A DNA stretch of 64,000 nucleotides from Halobacteriovoraceae bacterium. GTDB lineage: Bacteria > Bdellovibrionota > Bacteriovoracia > Bacteriovoracales > Bacteriovoracaceae. Positions 1 through 10,746 of the stretch are shown here, one piece after another (the first letter of the stretch is position 1; each line of letters starts with the position of its first letter). The notes below the pieces were generated by a model. The model saw nothing but the letters and a program-made list of their open reading frames with translations, was not told where the DNA came from and made no database searches. The stretch lies in contig JACKAK010000003.1 in the NCBI GenBank assembly GCA_020635115.1, positions 186,001 through 250,000 of the forward strand. Reading direction: 5' to 3'. Made by a program: the position numbers and the translations under genes.

Positions 1-3000
1 TTATATAACAATTATACTAACTTAAATTCAAACTCAAATTTCACATCAGGTCAATTTTTATACAGAGATGAAAAGCTTGATAAAGCATATGATAAATCCA
101 CAAAAAAAATTAATTTGGATAAATTAGGAGATAACACTTTAAAAGGTCAGATTCTTTTAGGTCAGGCGAACACTGGATTAGATAGTGATTACGTTATTAT
201 AAAGAATGGACTTGCCATAAACACTTCAGAATATGCCAAGAGTTTTATAACTTACTATGGTACGGAGCAATACGAAAATGCCAATGGTGTTGCCGATGGT
301 GCTGATTCTGCAGCAACTACAAAAACTAGAGAAATTTCTGCCAGAGATTATCTGGCCAGAACACAGGGAAAAATTGAGTATTACACAGCGACAGAAGGTA
401 AAATACAAGAAGAGATCAATGATCACATCAACAATATCAAGGAAACTCAACAAAGAGGCGCGTCAAGTTCAGGTGAAATTGCTCGAAAAGATTTCGATCG
501 TGCAAGAACTGAAGTAATCAAAAGATCAACTGCAATTGAAAAACTTACAGAAACAAATAAAAATCTCACAGACGAAAGGAATAAGATTGTAGCAGAGAAA
601 GATAAAGCTCTGGACAAAGTAAGCAAATCAAAAAAGGATCTTGATAAAGCTAAGGGACTATTAGAAGAGAGTAAAGCCAAGGAAACAGAACTAAAGGAAA
701 AAGTAAAGGATGCCAAACCTGAATCATTAGATGAATTAAAACAAGAATTAACACAAGCTCAAAGTGAAACAAAAAAATTAAATGAATCTATAACAGCTTT
801 AGAGAGAGAGAATAATATCGATAATACTGCTTTAACGAATGTAACAAAAAAACTTGAGGATGCAGAACAACACTTAAAAGCTTCAACACAGTATCTAACG
901 AGACAGGAAGATCGTTTAAAAGTTGCAACATTGGCGTTCAGGAATCAAGTTGAATTAAGACAGGATTCACAAACTGCTTTTATTGGAAATTTCGAAAACC
1001 AAACACAATTAACAAATATTCAAAATGATTCACACCTTCTTGTGAATCATTCTCAAATCAATGACCCTCCCTTCAATCTATCTGCTCTTCAAAAATTGCA
1101 AGTATTAAATAATAGAAATAATTTAACTGCGAATAACGACGAGCTTCAACGTAACAATCAAGACATAATAGACACGGGAAACAATATAATTAAAGACACC
1201 TCAGTTCCTGCAGACTTAGAAGACTTGGAAAAAATTAAAGAATTAACTGCAGGAGCAGAAGCAAAAGCTTCGATTCAAAAAGAATTACAAAGCAGAATTG
1301 ATAATCAATTAGAAATTGTCAATACCCCTAATTCCAATCAAACTGAAAAAATTAATGAACTTGAAAAGCTCGATGCGTTACAGAATGACCTAGCATTAAA
1401 CTCGAACGAAAACAATCCTAACCTACTTGTTGCAAACGACACAAGACTTCAAATGGAAAATGAAATTTCAGAACTTCAAAAAGAGAAGGAAAATAAAGAT
1501 TCTACTCTAAAAAAGGACGTACTACAAAAAAACTTAAAAGAATTAGAAGAGAAGAAAAAGATTTTAGGAAATTTTGGTGACCCCCCTCCATCAAAAGTTA
1601 CGATAGAAGATGCCCAAAGTCTTGTAGATATTTCAAGGACAGACTCAAATTCAGATAACTTTAATAAATTAACCGCATTCGAAAAAGTTGCAGTTCTTGA
1701 AAAAGAAAAAAACCTTAATCCAAATGCAAGTGATTCTCTCAAAACTAAACAAGACACAATCATTGCTCAACATGACATTAATTCTTCTGCTAGAATTAAA
1801 GATTTAGAACAAGAAATAAATTTGCTCAAAGAAAATGCTAGCATCGCAAAAGAGAAGGTCTTAATCATAACAAGAAAGGAAGCTCAAATTGAAGAGATTA
1901 AATCAGAAAATTTCAACCATGAGACAGTCCAGCAGGCAAGAGATTCTGCCCTTCGGGAACTTGGAACACAGCTAGCAGAGAATGAAAGAGCTTTAAAAAA
2001 TAATCCGAATTTAAAAACACAAGTAGATGATTTAACTGATCAATATATAAACATAAGAGATAATATTCCAAGAAATAATGAGACACCAACCACACTTACC
2101 TCAGAACAAATTTCTGGAGTTATAAGTGAAGCACTGCCCCCTGACTCTTTACCAGAAAACGAAGTTAAACTAAGAAGAACCCTAAACGAACAAAAACTGG
2201 CCCTTACAGCTGCAGAAAGTGTATCTCCCGCACAACAAAATCAAGGAGAAATATCTGACTTAAAAGAAGAGATAAAAGCAACACAAGAACTATTAGATCA
2301 AACAAGGGAAGAAAATGTAAAAGCTGCAATTGAAAAAGGAGAAATTCGAAAAAATCCTGATTTTAACAACCCAGACATAACTGAAAAAAGAGAATATGAC
2401 AAAAAGTATGGATATAAAGTTCCTCTAGAAGAAAGTGTTTCAAAAAATACATCTTCAGATCAAGATCAGAACAATCAAAAACCACCTCCTGTAGAAGTAG
2501 CTGCAGACCAAATTTCATCTCGACAACCAGAAGAAACTCTAGGCTCTAAAATAACTAACAAAATTTCCGAAATTGGCAGCTCAGTAGCAGAATATCTCAC
2601 TGATGCCGAAACCTATAAAGACATTGCTTCCTCTATAGGAGACCACTTTTCAGATGGTGACAACTGGACTCAAGCAGCAAACAGAGGTAATGGAATTAAC
2701 AAAAAAGCTCAAAAAGAGTACGCCAAAGCAACCGAAGGCAGAGGACCTGCTTCAGAACAAGATCTCAGTAAAAATCCCAAGATCGTTCTCGATAACCTTA
2801 TAAAAACTGCAAAGCTTGCCCAAAACACCGCAATTCAATGTCCTCAATGCAAACTTGAAACAGATGTTGAAGAGGATAAGGATCTCACTTACGCGCAAAA
2901 AGCACTTAAAGAATGGAAAAAAGTCCTCGATCAGGCAGAAAAACTTAGAGACGAAAAAAACACAACTGACGCCAAAGCATATATCCAATATTGGGAGACA

Positions 3001-4551
3001 ATCATACAGCAAAATTCAGCTTATATTCTGGACAAATTAAAAATTAACAGTGACAAGATTCTAAAAGAAATCAATCATGAACTAGAAAAAAATATTATTG
3101 CTGAAATTGGCATCCGTGAAATCCTCAAACGCTCTCTGAACGATCAAGAAGCTTTTATAAATTTTGAAGAATACAGAATGTATAGACTCTCTCTTCTTAG
3201 GTCTCCCAATATTGATTTTTATACTCAAATTGAAAATGATCCTGAAAAAGTAAAAGGTTTCAAGGATAGTCTGAATGCCATTCAAATCTTTGTCGATACT
3301 TTTATGCCAAGTGCACTTGCAGCGGATGGATCTCAAAAAAGAAAAACCGAAGTTCCTAAAATGAAAGACAAACTCGTTGATATGGGTAAAGGACAAGCAA
3401 TTTCAATGATGCAAGGATGGGCGATTGGAAAGATTTCACATTTTCTCTATGCAAATATTCCATATATGGCATCTTGGGCATCTGGCCTTAATACACCATT
3501 AGCGATAATGGCAATGAGTGGTTCACAAGCATTCCTAAACTTCAGACTTTCAAAACACGCAGGGGATCAAGCTAAACAAGCACAAGGCAATATTGTAACA
3601 CTCACTGAGCTTAAATCTGTCTTTGAAAAAACCAATAAACCCAATTGTCCAAATGGACATGATGACCTAAAAGATCCTCAATGTTATTGCTATAAAGACA
3701 CTGGAGAACCGAACGTTACTGAGAGAAGTAATTCTCAGACATGTCAGGCATTATGGAAAAAAAGATCCAATAATTATTTTGAGCAGTCAACAAATTATGA
3801 AACCACAGATCAAACTAATGCTCTAGGATGTTATACCGTTTCATGCAATTTTGATAGAACATGTGAATGTAAAAATGTGACTAATAGTGACGGACAAAAT
3901 GCCTGCATGAAAGCAAGTATGAATGGATGTGATAAGATTGCTGGAGGTGTTGCCCTAGGTGATTTTGAAGGTAATACAACCATGGAAGAACTTAATACTG
4001 AGTTGGATAAGATCTATTCTGGTGGAGTGACTGGAGGAAATTTAGACGCTGGTAAAATTGGACAACTTGCTGCCAGTATGAAAAATGCACACAACGATCA
4101 GCTTAAAAAAGTAAATGATGAAAGAATAAAAAATGGAGAAGACCCGATTCCAACCACTCCTGAATTTCATAAAGAAATGTTGCAGAAATTTCTACCAGAA
4201 GATGTCCCTCAGTATGGTGGAGATATGGGCAGACAGATTGCTGAGATTACCACAGAAGGACTAAGTCCGGCAAAACAACAAGCTGTTGAAAAAGTACTTG
4301 AAAAAATTGATCAGCTTGCTCCTAAAGGTGGAAAGGGACTCGTTAAAAAAGGTAAAAATAATAAGTTTAACTTCAACTATCGTAAAAAGAGCAGTGAAGA
4401 ACCTGCGAGGGTTACAAATTACGATAAGGTGATGAATAAAAAATATAATTATACAAAAAATGATATTAGTAAGGATACTGGACGCAATATCTTTGAAATC
4501 ATCTCTAAACGTTATATTGTCTCAGGTCTGAAGCACATCTATGATAATTAA
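1..4551 (+). CDS. Giant coiled-coil envelope protein (5' end outside window)
   Basis: The reading frame is open from base 1, so the true start lies to the left; 1516 residues are visible. The first half is very long Lys/Glu/Gln-rich heptad-type coiled coil (about 400-2400), with Asn-rich stretches between. A hydrophobic region with probable membrane helices follows at about 3400-3560, then a cluster of about a dozen Cys at 3640-3940 that suggests disulphides and an extracytoplasmic location. The final segment reads NIFEIISKRY (4488-4517) and resembles the C-terminus of the gene at 55786-57681. I recognise no enzymatic domain. It ends two bases before the convergent gene at 4554. Role unknown; a structural or surface protein is plausible. 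GGCC is rare in it compared with neighbouring genes. Confidence 0.85.
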   Translation, partial: LYNNYTNLNSNSNFTSGQFLYRDEKLDKAYDKSTKKINLDKLGDNTLKGQILLGQANTGLDSDYVIIKNGLAINTSEYAKSFITYYGTEQYENANGVADGADSAATTKTREISARDYLARTQGKIEYYTATEGKIQEEINDHINNIKETQQRGASSSGEIARKDFDRARTEVIKRSTAIEKLTETNKNLTDERNKIVAEKDKALDKVSKSKKDLDKAKGLLEESKAKETELKEKVKDAKPESLDELKQELTQAQSETKKLNESITALERENNIDNTALTNVTKKLEDAEQHLKASTQYLTRQEDRLKVATLAFRNQVELRQDSQTAFIGNFENQTQLTNIQNDSHLLVNHSQINDPPFNLSALQKLQVLNNRNNLTANNDELQRNNQDIIDTGNNIIKDTSVPADLEDLEKIKELTAGAEAKASIQKELQSRIDNQLEIVNTPNSNQTEKINELEKLDALQNDLALNSNENNPNLLVANDTRLQMENEISELQKEKENKDSTLKKDVLQKNLKELEEKKKILGNFGDPPPSKVTIEDAQSLVDISRTDSNSDNFNKLTAFEKVAVLEKEKNLNPNASDSLKTKQDTIIAQHDINSSARIKDLEQEINLLKENASIAKEKVLIITRKEAQIEEIKSENFNHETVQQARDSALRELGTQLAENERALKNNPNLKTQVDDLTDQYINIRDNIPRNNETPTTLTSEQISGVISEALPPDSLPENEVKLRRTLNEQKLALTAAESVSPAQQNQGEISDLKEEIKATQELLDQTREENVKAAIEKGEIRKNPDFNNPDITEKREYDKKYGYKVPLEESVSKNTSSDQDQNNQKPPPVEVAADQISSRQPEETLGSKITNKISEIGSSVAEYLTDAETYKDIASSIGDHFSDGDNWTQAANRGNGINKKAQKEYAKATEGRGPASEQDLSKNPKIVLDNLIKTAKLAQNTAIQCPQCKLETDVEEDKDLTYAQKALKEWKKVLDQAEKLRDEKNTTDAKAYIQYWETIIQQNSAYILDKLKINSDKILKEINHELEKNIIAEIGIREILKRSLNDQEAFINFEEYRMYRLSLLRSPNIDFYTQIENDPEKVKGFKDSLNAIQIFVDTFMPSALAADGSQKRKTEVPKMKDKLVDMGKGQAISMMQGWAIGKISHFLYANIPYMASWASGLNTPLAIMAMSGSQAFLNFRLSKHAGDQAKQAQGNIVTLTELKSVFEKTNKPNCPNGHDDLKDPQCYCYKDTGEPNVTERSNSQTCQALWKKRSNNYFEQSTNYETTDQTNALGCYTVSCNFDRTCECKNVTNSDGQNACMKASMNGCDKIAGGVALGDFEGNTTMEELNTELDKIYSGGVTGGNLDAGKIGQLAASMKNAHNDQLKKVNDERIKNGEDPIPTTPEFHKEMLQKFLPEDVPQYGGDMGRQIAEITTEGLSPAKQQAVEKVLEKIDQLAPKGGKGLVKKGKNNKFNFNYRKKSSEEPARVTNYDKVMNKKYNYTKNDISKDTGRNIFEIISKRYIVSGLKHIYDN

Positions 4552-4553
4552 GA

Positions 4554-6359
4554 CTATTTAGCGACAGGACACAATCTAGGGTTAATACTTGGAAATAGTT
4601 TTGTTTTAAACGGTTCATCTATCGTCTGATAAACGTCACTATAATGGGCGCAGAAATCACGGCAATTTCCACAGGCAAACTGCAATTTCATACAAGATGA
4701 CATAAAAAACAGACAAAGGTTAGAATCCAAATTTAGCTCTTGCGCAATTTGATCAATATTCATTTTACACTCTTCCTGACAGTCTTCTGTTTGTTCACAG
4801 TTTCCACTCCAACTTAAGATAAGGCATCTTTTCTTTTTTTGACTTATTTGTATATTTTCTTGTTTTGAAAATTTTCTTTCAAATATTTTTGCTACCTTTC
4901 TTCTTACGAAAAGATCGTGGCCAAGATCAGACTTTTCGAAATTCCATTCGGGATGCTTGAAAAGAATATTTCTGACATGAATTTGATTGTTTGGAACCAT
5001 AATAAAATCAATATTATATTTTTCTAGATATGGGAAAAATAAATCTGGATGCTCGAAAGCATTTTTATGTTCTAAGTAGAGTTTTTCTCCATAGATTTCA
5101 GTCCGAGAGTCTATAATAGGTTTTATCTTAGGTGAGAGAAAATAAGTAATGAATGCTCCATGATTATAGGTATTCATCATATTCCCCTCATAATGATTTA
5201 CTTTTAGATGTTGAATAATTCCCTTAGGGATATTGTTATACATCAAACCAAGGCCTTTAGGACGATAAACCCCAAACCACAAGGGGTATCCATAGATTCC
5301 AATCAACAGAGTGATGACAACTTGTAGGCTTAATAAAACCGGAAAATTTATTTTTTTAATCTCTTTATCTTTTAAAAACTTCACCACAACTGGCAACATC
5401 AATATACAAGATAAAGGTGTATAGCGAATTCCAGAAAAAGGAAAATAAGTTGCAAGAATGACTATTCCCAAATCAATTGTGCTTATCTTTTTTCTATACT
5501 TATATAAAATTCCCCATGTTGAAAGGTTAAAAATCAGCCAAATATAGGTCCAAAAACCCCATTTAACTTTGATAAGACTGTACCATTCGACAATGTTTTG
5601 GCGCATATATTGATCTTGAAAATACATAAGAAAAGATTTTTTTAGCATTTCAAAACCAAAGGGATTAATTAATGAGACAAGAAAAGTTATGAGAAAAAGA
5701 AGAAATAATTGTTTTAGTGACTTATGGGAATAGTTTATTTGAAGGTCGCCTTTTAAAAGGCCAAACTTCGTAAGATAGAAGAGGCAAGCAAAAATAAAAA
5801 TAAAAAAGGGAGACAACATAAAGCTTCCATGAGTATTCACCCAAAAAACCTGAATTATCGGGATAATCACAAGTTTTTTAATTTTTTGATCCCCTATCCA
5901 GTCCCATAAAGTAGCAATTAAAATTGCACTAAAAAATATTCCAAACAGATGGGGCCTGATTTCAAAGCGCATACCAATTACAAAGGCCGTCATAAAAAAA
6001 TAGGCAAAATGAATGAGTTTATCTTTTAAAGCAAAAAGGATTTTCTTATGGAGGACAAATAAAGTTGATAAAACAATACCAAGAGCAAATGTTTTTAAGT
6101 AAAAATCACCAATGTCAAAAAGTTGAAAAAAGAGAACTTGAGCTAACCATTGGTAAGCAATAAATGGTTTACCTTGTGCTAAAACGCTAAAGGAGTCTTC
6201 CCGAATGATGGAGCGAGTTTCGCTCATTATTTGGCCAAGTTTTAAATGCCACCACGTATCCAGGCCTTGAGAGACACAATTATTTAAAAAGATGACTAGC
6301 AAAATCAAGATGATGAAGTAAAAGAATTCTAACAATAACGTCGACTTATTTTTAAACAT
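4554..6359 (-). CDS. Polytopic membrane protein, GT-C glycosyltransferase-like, with Cys-rich C-terminal tail
   Basis: 601 residues. An N-terminal membrane helix is followed by the segment DTWWHLKLGQIM and then DSFSVLAQGKPFIAYQWLAQ, a pattern typical of GT-C-like polytopic proteins (Asp-x-Trp-Trp-His near the first periplasmic loop). About ten to twelve further hydrophobic helices fill residues 80-370. A soluble segment with DSRTEIYGEKLY follows. The last 90 residues hold about ten cysteines (NCEQTEDCQEECK, ACGNCRDFC), which is unusual for this class and looks like a separate metal-binding or disulphide domain. It is convergent with the giant coiled-coil gene. A lipid-linked sugar transferase role is inferred from fold similarity only; no substrate can be named. 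Confidence 0.75.
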   Translation of the reverse strand: MFKNKSTLLLEFFYFIILILLVIFLNNCVSQGLDTWWHLKLGQIMSETRSIIREDSFSVLAQGKPFIAYQWLAQVLFFQLFDIGDFYLKTFALGIVLSTLFVLHKKILFALKDKLIHFAYFFMTAFVIGMRFEIRPHLFGIFFSAILIATLWDWIGDQKIKKLVIIPIIQVFWVNTHGSFMLSPFFIFIFACLFYLTKFGLLKGDLQINYSHKSLKQLFLLFLITFLVSLINPFGFEMLKKSFLMYFQDQYMRQNIVEWYSLIKVKWGFWTYIWLIFNLSTWGILYKYRKKISTIDLGIVILATYFPFSGIRYTPLSCILMLPVVVKFLKDKEIKKINFPVLLSLQVVITLLIGIYGYPLWFGVYRPKGLGLMYNNIPKGIIQHLKVNHYEGNMMNTYNHGAFITYFLSPKIKPIIDSRTEIYGEKLYLEHKNAFEHPDLFFPYLEKYNIDFIMVPNNQIHVRNILFKHPEWNFEKSDLGHDLFVRRKVAKIFERKFSKQENIQISQKKKRCLILSWSGNCEQTEDCQEECKMNIDQIAQELNLDSNLCLFFMSSCMKLQFACGNCRDFCAHYSDVYQTIDEPFKTKLFPSINPRLCPVAK

Positions 6360-6419
6360 GAGTTTAATTTTAAAAGACTACAAAAATAAACTCTAGGCAG
6401 TAAAAAATCCCCAGATTTA

Positions 6420-9269
6420 TTAATTTTCAAGAAGAATCACTGAATGGGACATATCTAATTTATAAGTAGATTTACTTCCAGGGGTTTTAGGAATGATTTT
6501 GATGTAATAGAGATGTCCATTATTTAATTTTAGACTTACGTTTTCATCCCCATTTCCTGAATTGGTAGATTTTCCAATTTCATGAAGTTCTTTTTCAGAA
6601 TCATCATCATAAAGATAAAGATCTAAATCGCTTCCTTTTAAAATTCCTGAAATTTTGACAGTAACATTTGTATAGATTGAATCATCGTGCCCATGAGGAA
6701 CGAAAAAATACCAGTCTTGGGAATCACAACCATAACCAGTTGAGCCGTTTAGGGTTGTTGTATGTTCCATTTCAAATTTTGACTCAATCACAGTGGCCGA
6801 GTCAGAATCTTCTGCAGCATCTCCAATATATCTTCTCCCTCCACTAATTTTATCATCTGGCCCATTTTCATTTTCATCACATTGAATTTCACAGGACTGA
6901 ATATTACAGTTGGCCTCACTAACAGGTGGTAGTCCTTCACAGTAACTTCTTTGGATTGCTGTAATTTGTGTTCCAGCTTCAACGCAACGGACATCTCTTG
7001 TCTTTGTTCCAGTATCACATGTTTTAGAACAACTCCCCCACTCACCAGTAAACCATTCATATGTTTTTATAACAGTGCTTGCTGGTGGTTGGCATATAGT
7101 TGTCGTTGCAGGTTTTGTCCCAGAGTTATGACAATAACTGTCAGCAACAGTTGCACTGGTTGATTTATTGATGCAGGTCACAGTTTGAGTTTTAGTTCCA
7201 CTGCCTGAGGTTGCACTACAATCACCCCATCCGCCTTGATGCCATTCATAAACTGTATTTTCTACGCAAGATTGAATGTTACAAGTTGTAGTTGTTGCAG
7301 GTTTATTAGGAATATTGCTGCAATAACTATCACTTACAACACCCATTGTAGCTTTATTAACACAAGTAACGGATTGTGATTGAGTACCTCCTCCGCAAGT
7401 TTTACTACATCCACTCCATCCCCCTTCAAACCATTTATAGGTTGGATCTTCAATGCAAGCTTGAGTATTGCAAACTATACTCGTTGCAGGTTTGTTAGGT
7501 ATATTATTGCAAAAACTATCATTCACAACACCCATAGTAAGTTTATTAACACAACTGACTGTTTGAGAATTAGTTCCCCCTCCGCAGGTCTTGCTACATC
7601 CACTCCATCCTCCTTCTTTCCACTCATAAGTTGAAATTTCCTCACATTGCTGTGTATTACAGGATATGGAGCTTGGAGGTTGTGATCCTAGGGTTTTACA
7701 ATACTCGAAATCTACATCTTCATTATTTGCTATATCCTTACACGTTACTACCTGAAAAGCAGAACCACCACCACAACTTTTACTACACTCACCCCATCCG
7801 GAGGCCGCCCATTCATATACAGGAATTTTGGTACATGCCCTACCTGCAAATTCACTTTCAGAACAATAAATTATTAAATTTGGATTTAAGTCATGAAACA
7901 TTTCATCTATGTTTTTTACATTTGACTTTTTCCAGTTTGTTAAATTTAAGGTCTTTAAATTAGATAAATAAGAAAACATCTGATGCATCTTTACTACATT
8001 TGAAGTATTCCAATTTGAGACATCTAAAGATTTAAGTTGATTTGCACCTGAAAACATAAAACTCATATCGATTACTTTTGATGTATTCCAGTTAGAAAAA
8101 TCTAAAGTTGATAAAAATATTGCTCCGGCAAACATCCCACTCATGTTTGTTATATTTGAAGTGTTCCAACTTGAAGAATCGATTGTATGAAGACGAGCAT
8201 TCCAAGCAAACATATGGTTGACATCTGTGACTTTTGAAAGATCTCCACCTTTTAATGACTCAAGAAATTGGGCGTTGTAAAAAGCACAACTTAAATCTCT
8301 AAATCCTAAAGAACCAAGGTTGTTGACGGCGACAATATTTCTAAGAGTCTTATTGCCTGCCACCTTTTCATTTCCCCATCCTTCTAGTTTACCTTTAATT
8401 CTCACTGTCACTTTTTTACCGTTATAACTAGAGTCATATGTGTGAATTCTCTTGGGATCTGTTGGAGAATTGATTTCATCAAACGTTCCATCTCCCCAGC
8501 AGACCGTAAAATCATAGGAATACTCACTTTTATTTTTGAGTGGTAACTCAACAATATTGTATTCAGAGTTTATTTTCCAAACTGATTCATGTGCATCAGT
8601 TCCTATGCACTGTGCTTGCTCATTGGGAATCGGAATATCACTAGAGGTGATTGAAGCGTTTTTATTTTTGTATTCAATTCCAGTAGTTGATCCTGTTGAA
8701 ATCGTTTTAGTTGGATTACTTTCCAATCCCCCATTTGCCAATAAATTCATTTCATCTTTGAATTGACTTTCAGTATAGCTACCTTCAACACCATATCCTC
8801 TAGCGAGCCTAAGAGCATATGCTTCAGGATCAATACCTAGAGAAGAGTATTTCAAAGCTACTCCGCGAAAATAAGTCATCAGCCACTGAGGTGCTTCCCA
8901 AGATTTATCCTTATTCATGTTCTCTACAATTTCTCTATTCACTTGCCCAATTTTAAAGAGAAGTTTTAAACGTATATAGCTAGACTCTTCACAATTTCCA
9001 ACCGGTTTTGCAGTAGATTTAACTGCATCCATGGGTAAGTATTCACAAACTTTCTGTCCGTTGAAAGAAGATTCGTATGGACAAGATCCAATATTGACAA
9101 ATGTTTCTTTTATATTGTGATTACTATCCAAAATACTTTGTTCCACAGATACTTGTTCAAGTGAATTGATTTCATCCTGACTTAATAACCACTGACGACA
9201 AGAAATTCCCAGAGTGTTTTCTTTTTGAAATTTCACTTCTGAACCATCGAGTTCAATCTTTTCCCCCAT
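6420..9269 (-). pseudogene. C-terminal part of IS-interrupted BspA/thrombospondin-repeat lipoprotein
   Basis: 949 codons from an internal ATG without an evident ribosome-binding site. Order of domains: helical N-terminal part; about five BspA/DUF285-type units of about 25 residues (WNTSNITNMSGMF, WNTSKVIDMSFMF, WNTSNVVKMHQMF) at about 8230-7900; five thrombospondin type 1-like repeats (GGWSGCSKTCGGG and variants) at about 7820-7010; then a C-terminal pre-peptidase-like beta domain (SDLDLYLYDDD). The reading frame continues upstream through R-W-V-G into the 17-bp direct repeat at 9281-9297, then hits an in-frame TAG inside the insertion sequence. The same frame resumes in the lipoprotein fragment at 10747-10947. 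Removing the element and one repeat restores an uninterrupted protein of 1018 residues. The original was probably a surface adhesin; this fragment has lost its signal peptide and promoter. Confidence 0.85.
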
Positions 9270-9280
9270 TCCAACCCAAC

Positions 9281-9297
9281 GAGAAAGATCTAATGTG
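9281..9297. repeat. Left copy of 17-bp target-site duplication
   Basis: GAGAAAGATCTAATGTG occurs here and again at 10752-10768, immediately outside the two ends of the insertion sequence. The repeat lies inside the coding frame of the lipoprotein gene and codes on the minus strand for T-L-D-L-S in both copies. Confidence 0.92.
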
Positions 9298-9342
9298 TGT
9301 AGATACTACTCAAAGATGTCACGCATTATTTAGTAAGCGAAA

Positions 9343-9419
9343 AAGACCGACCACCTGCAATGTTGGTATTATTTGATTAAACAAAAAAACAATCAAATAC
9401 CAACAAGGAGGTCGGTCTT
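9343..9419 (+). promoter_or_regulatory. Hairpin sequestering the transposase ribosome-binding site
   Basis: AAGACCGACC at 9343-9352 pairs perfectly with GGTCGGTCTT at 9410-9419. Further in, CCT pairs with AGG of the ribosome-binding site, and TTGGTATTATTTGATT (9363-9378) pairs with AATCAAATACCAA (9391-9403) around a 3-nt bulge. The loop is about 12 A-rich bases. The Shine-Dalgarno AAGGAGG (9405-9411) sits inside this stem, 8 bases before the ATG. A long transcript entering from outside would fold and block translation, whereas an RNA started inside the left arm would not. Protection of this kind is known for other transposases (IS10, IS50); for this element it is inference. Confidence 0.75.
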
Positions 9420-10565
9420 ATGAATTTTAAAACAAAACAACAGATTAGGATAGATATTATCTCTCAGTATCTTAACGGTGAACTTCGATCTGAAGATGCT
9501 TGCTGTGCTTTAGAAATTGGTGAAAGACAGTTTAGGAGGCTTGTGAAAGGGTTTAGAGAACAAGGTGTTGCTTCTCTAATACATGGTAATAAAGGTCGAA
9601 TACCTCACAATAAAACATCAATGAAAGTATCCAATAAAATTATTCAACTTTATCTTGGAAGATATAACGGCCTTAATCTCGTTCACTTTATTGAAAAACT
9701 ACGCGAAAATAATTCTCATGAATTTGACAGCATCCCTACTTACACCACTATTAGAAACCTTTTACTACAAGAGGGCCTGATTATTCCCTACCAGAAAAAA
9801 GCAAAAAGAAAATCTCACCCTAGAAGAAAGCGTTATGAGAAAGAAGGGTTAATGGTTCAAATTGATGGAAGCCCTCATCGCTGGATTCATGACTGTTCAC
9901 CTTTTTGTCTGACTGCTGCCATTGATGATGCCACTGGAAAGATTTTAGCTGCGAAATTTACTCCTACAGAGACAACTTTTGCAGCGATGGATGTGGTGGA
10001 ACAAATAATTAATAAATATGGTGTCTTCCAAATGCTTTATTCTGATAAGGCCGGAATTTATGGTGGCGGGAAAAGACAGGGTTTTACAAATATGAATAGG
10101 GCCATGAACGAGCTTGGAATTATCTCTATTCAGGCCAACAGTCCTCAAGCGAAAGGACGGATTGAGAGGCTATTTAAAACCCTTCAGGACAGGCTTTGTT
10201 CAGAAATTAGGCTTAGAGGGATAAAGAATATTGAAGCTGCAAATAGGTACTTAGAAGAGTTTATCACTGCCTACAACCTGAAGTTCTCAGTATCTGCAAA
10301 AGATCAAAGACCAGCTTATAGAAAACTTGAAGAACTAATAGATCTCAATGAAGTTTTGACGATTAGAGATCATAGAAAAATAGGTGAAGGGGAAATATTA
10401 AGTTTTGAAGGCCATAAATACCTTGTCTCAAGGGAAAATGGCCATTCACTTATTGGAAAAACAGTGGAGATTAGGCGATACAGAGATGGAAAGTTGGAAA
10501 TGTTTTTATTAAATGGAGTGAAACTGGCCTATGAATGTTTTGAGGATTTAAAAAGGGTCGCATGA
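9420..10565 (+). CDS. DDE transposase of the insertion sequence
   Basis: 381 residues, intact. An N-terminal helix-turn-helix (about residues 10-60, CCALEIGERQFRRLVKGF) is followed by an rve-type RNase H catalytic core: first Asp in MVQIDGSPHRW, second Asp in YSDKAGIYG, Glu in GRIERLFKTLQ. A C-terminal beta-rich segment begins near ILSFEGHKYLVS. This layout matches ISNCY/IS1202-like transposases. The start ATG has a near-perfect AAGGAGG 8 bases upstream, buried in a hairpin. GGCC frequency in the gene resembles resident genes, so the element may be long established in this lineage even though this insertion looks recent. Confidence 0.93.
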   Translation: MNFKTKQQIRIDIISQYLNGELRSEDACCALEIGERQFRRLVKGFREQGVASLIHGNKGRIPHNKTSMKVSNKIIQLYLGRYNGLNLVHFIEKLRENNSHEFDSIPTYTTIRNLLLQEGLIIPYQKKAKRKSHPRRKRYEKEGLMVQIDGSPHRWIHDCSPFCLTAAIDDATGKILAAKFTPTETTFAAMDVVEQIINKYGVFQMLYSDKAGIYGGGKRQGFTNMNRAMNELGIISIQANSPQAKGRIERLFKTLQDRLCSEIRLRGIKNIEAANRYLEEFITAYNLKFSVSAKDQRPAYRKLEELIDLNEVLTIRDHRKIGEGEILSFEGHKYLVSRENGHSLIGKTVEIRRYRDGKLEMFLLNGVKLAYECFEDLKRVA

Positions 10566-10746
10566 TGAAAAAATAATAGGGTCAAATTACCTTAAAAAGT
10601 AGTTTGTAAGGGGAAGTAAATATGAGGAAACTAAAAAAAGATTTAAAAAGGTTACAATTTATGGAAATCTGTCCGTAAAACTAATTACATTAAGCAGGTG
10701 TTGGTCAAAATCGCTTAACATCAAATAGGACATTTTTCTCAGGTAG

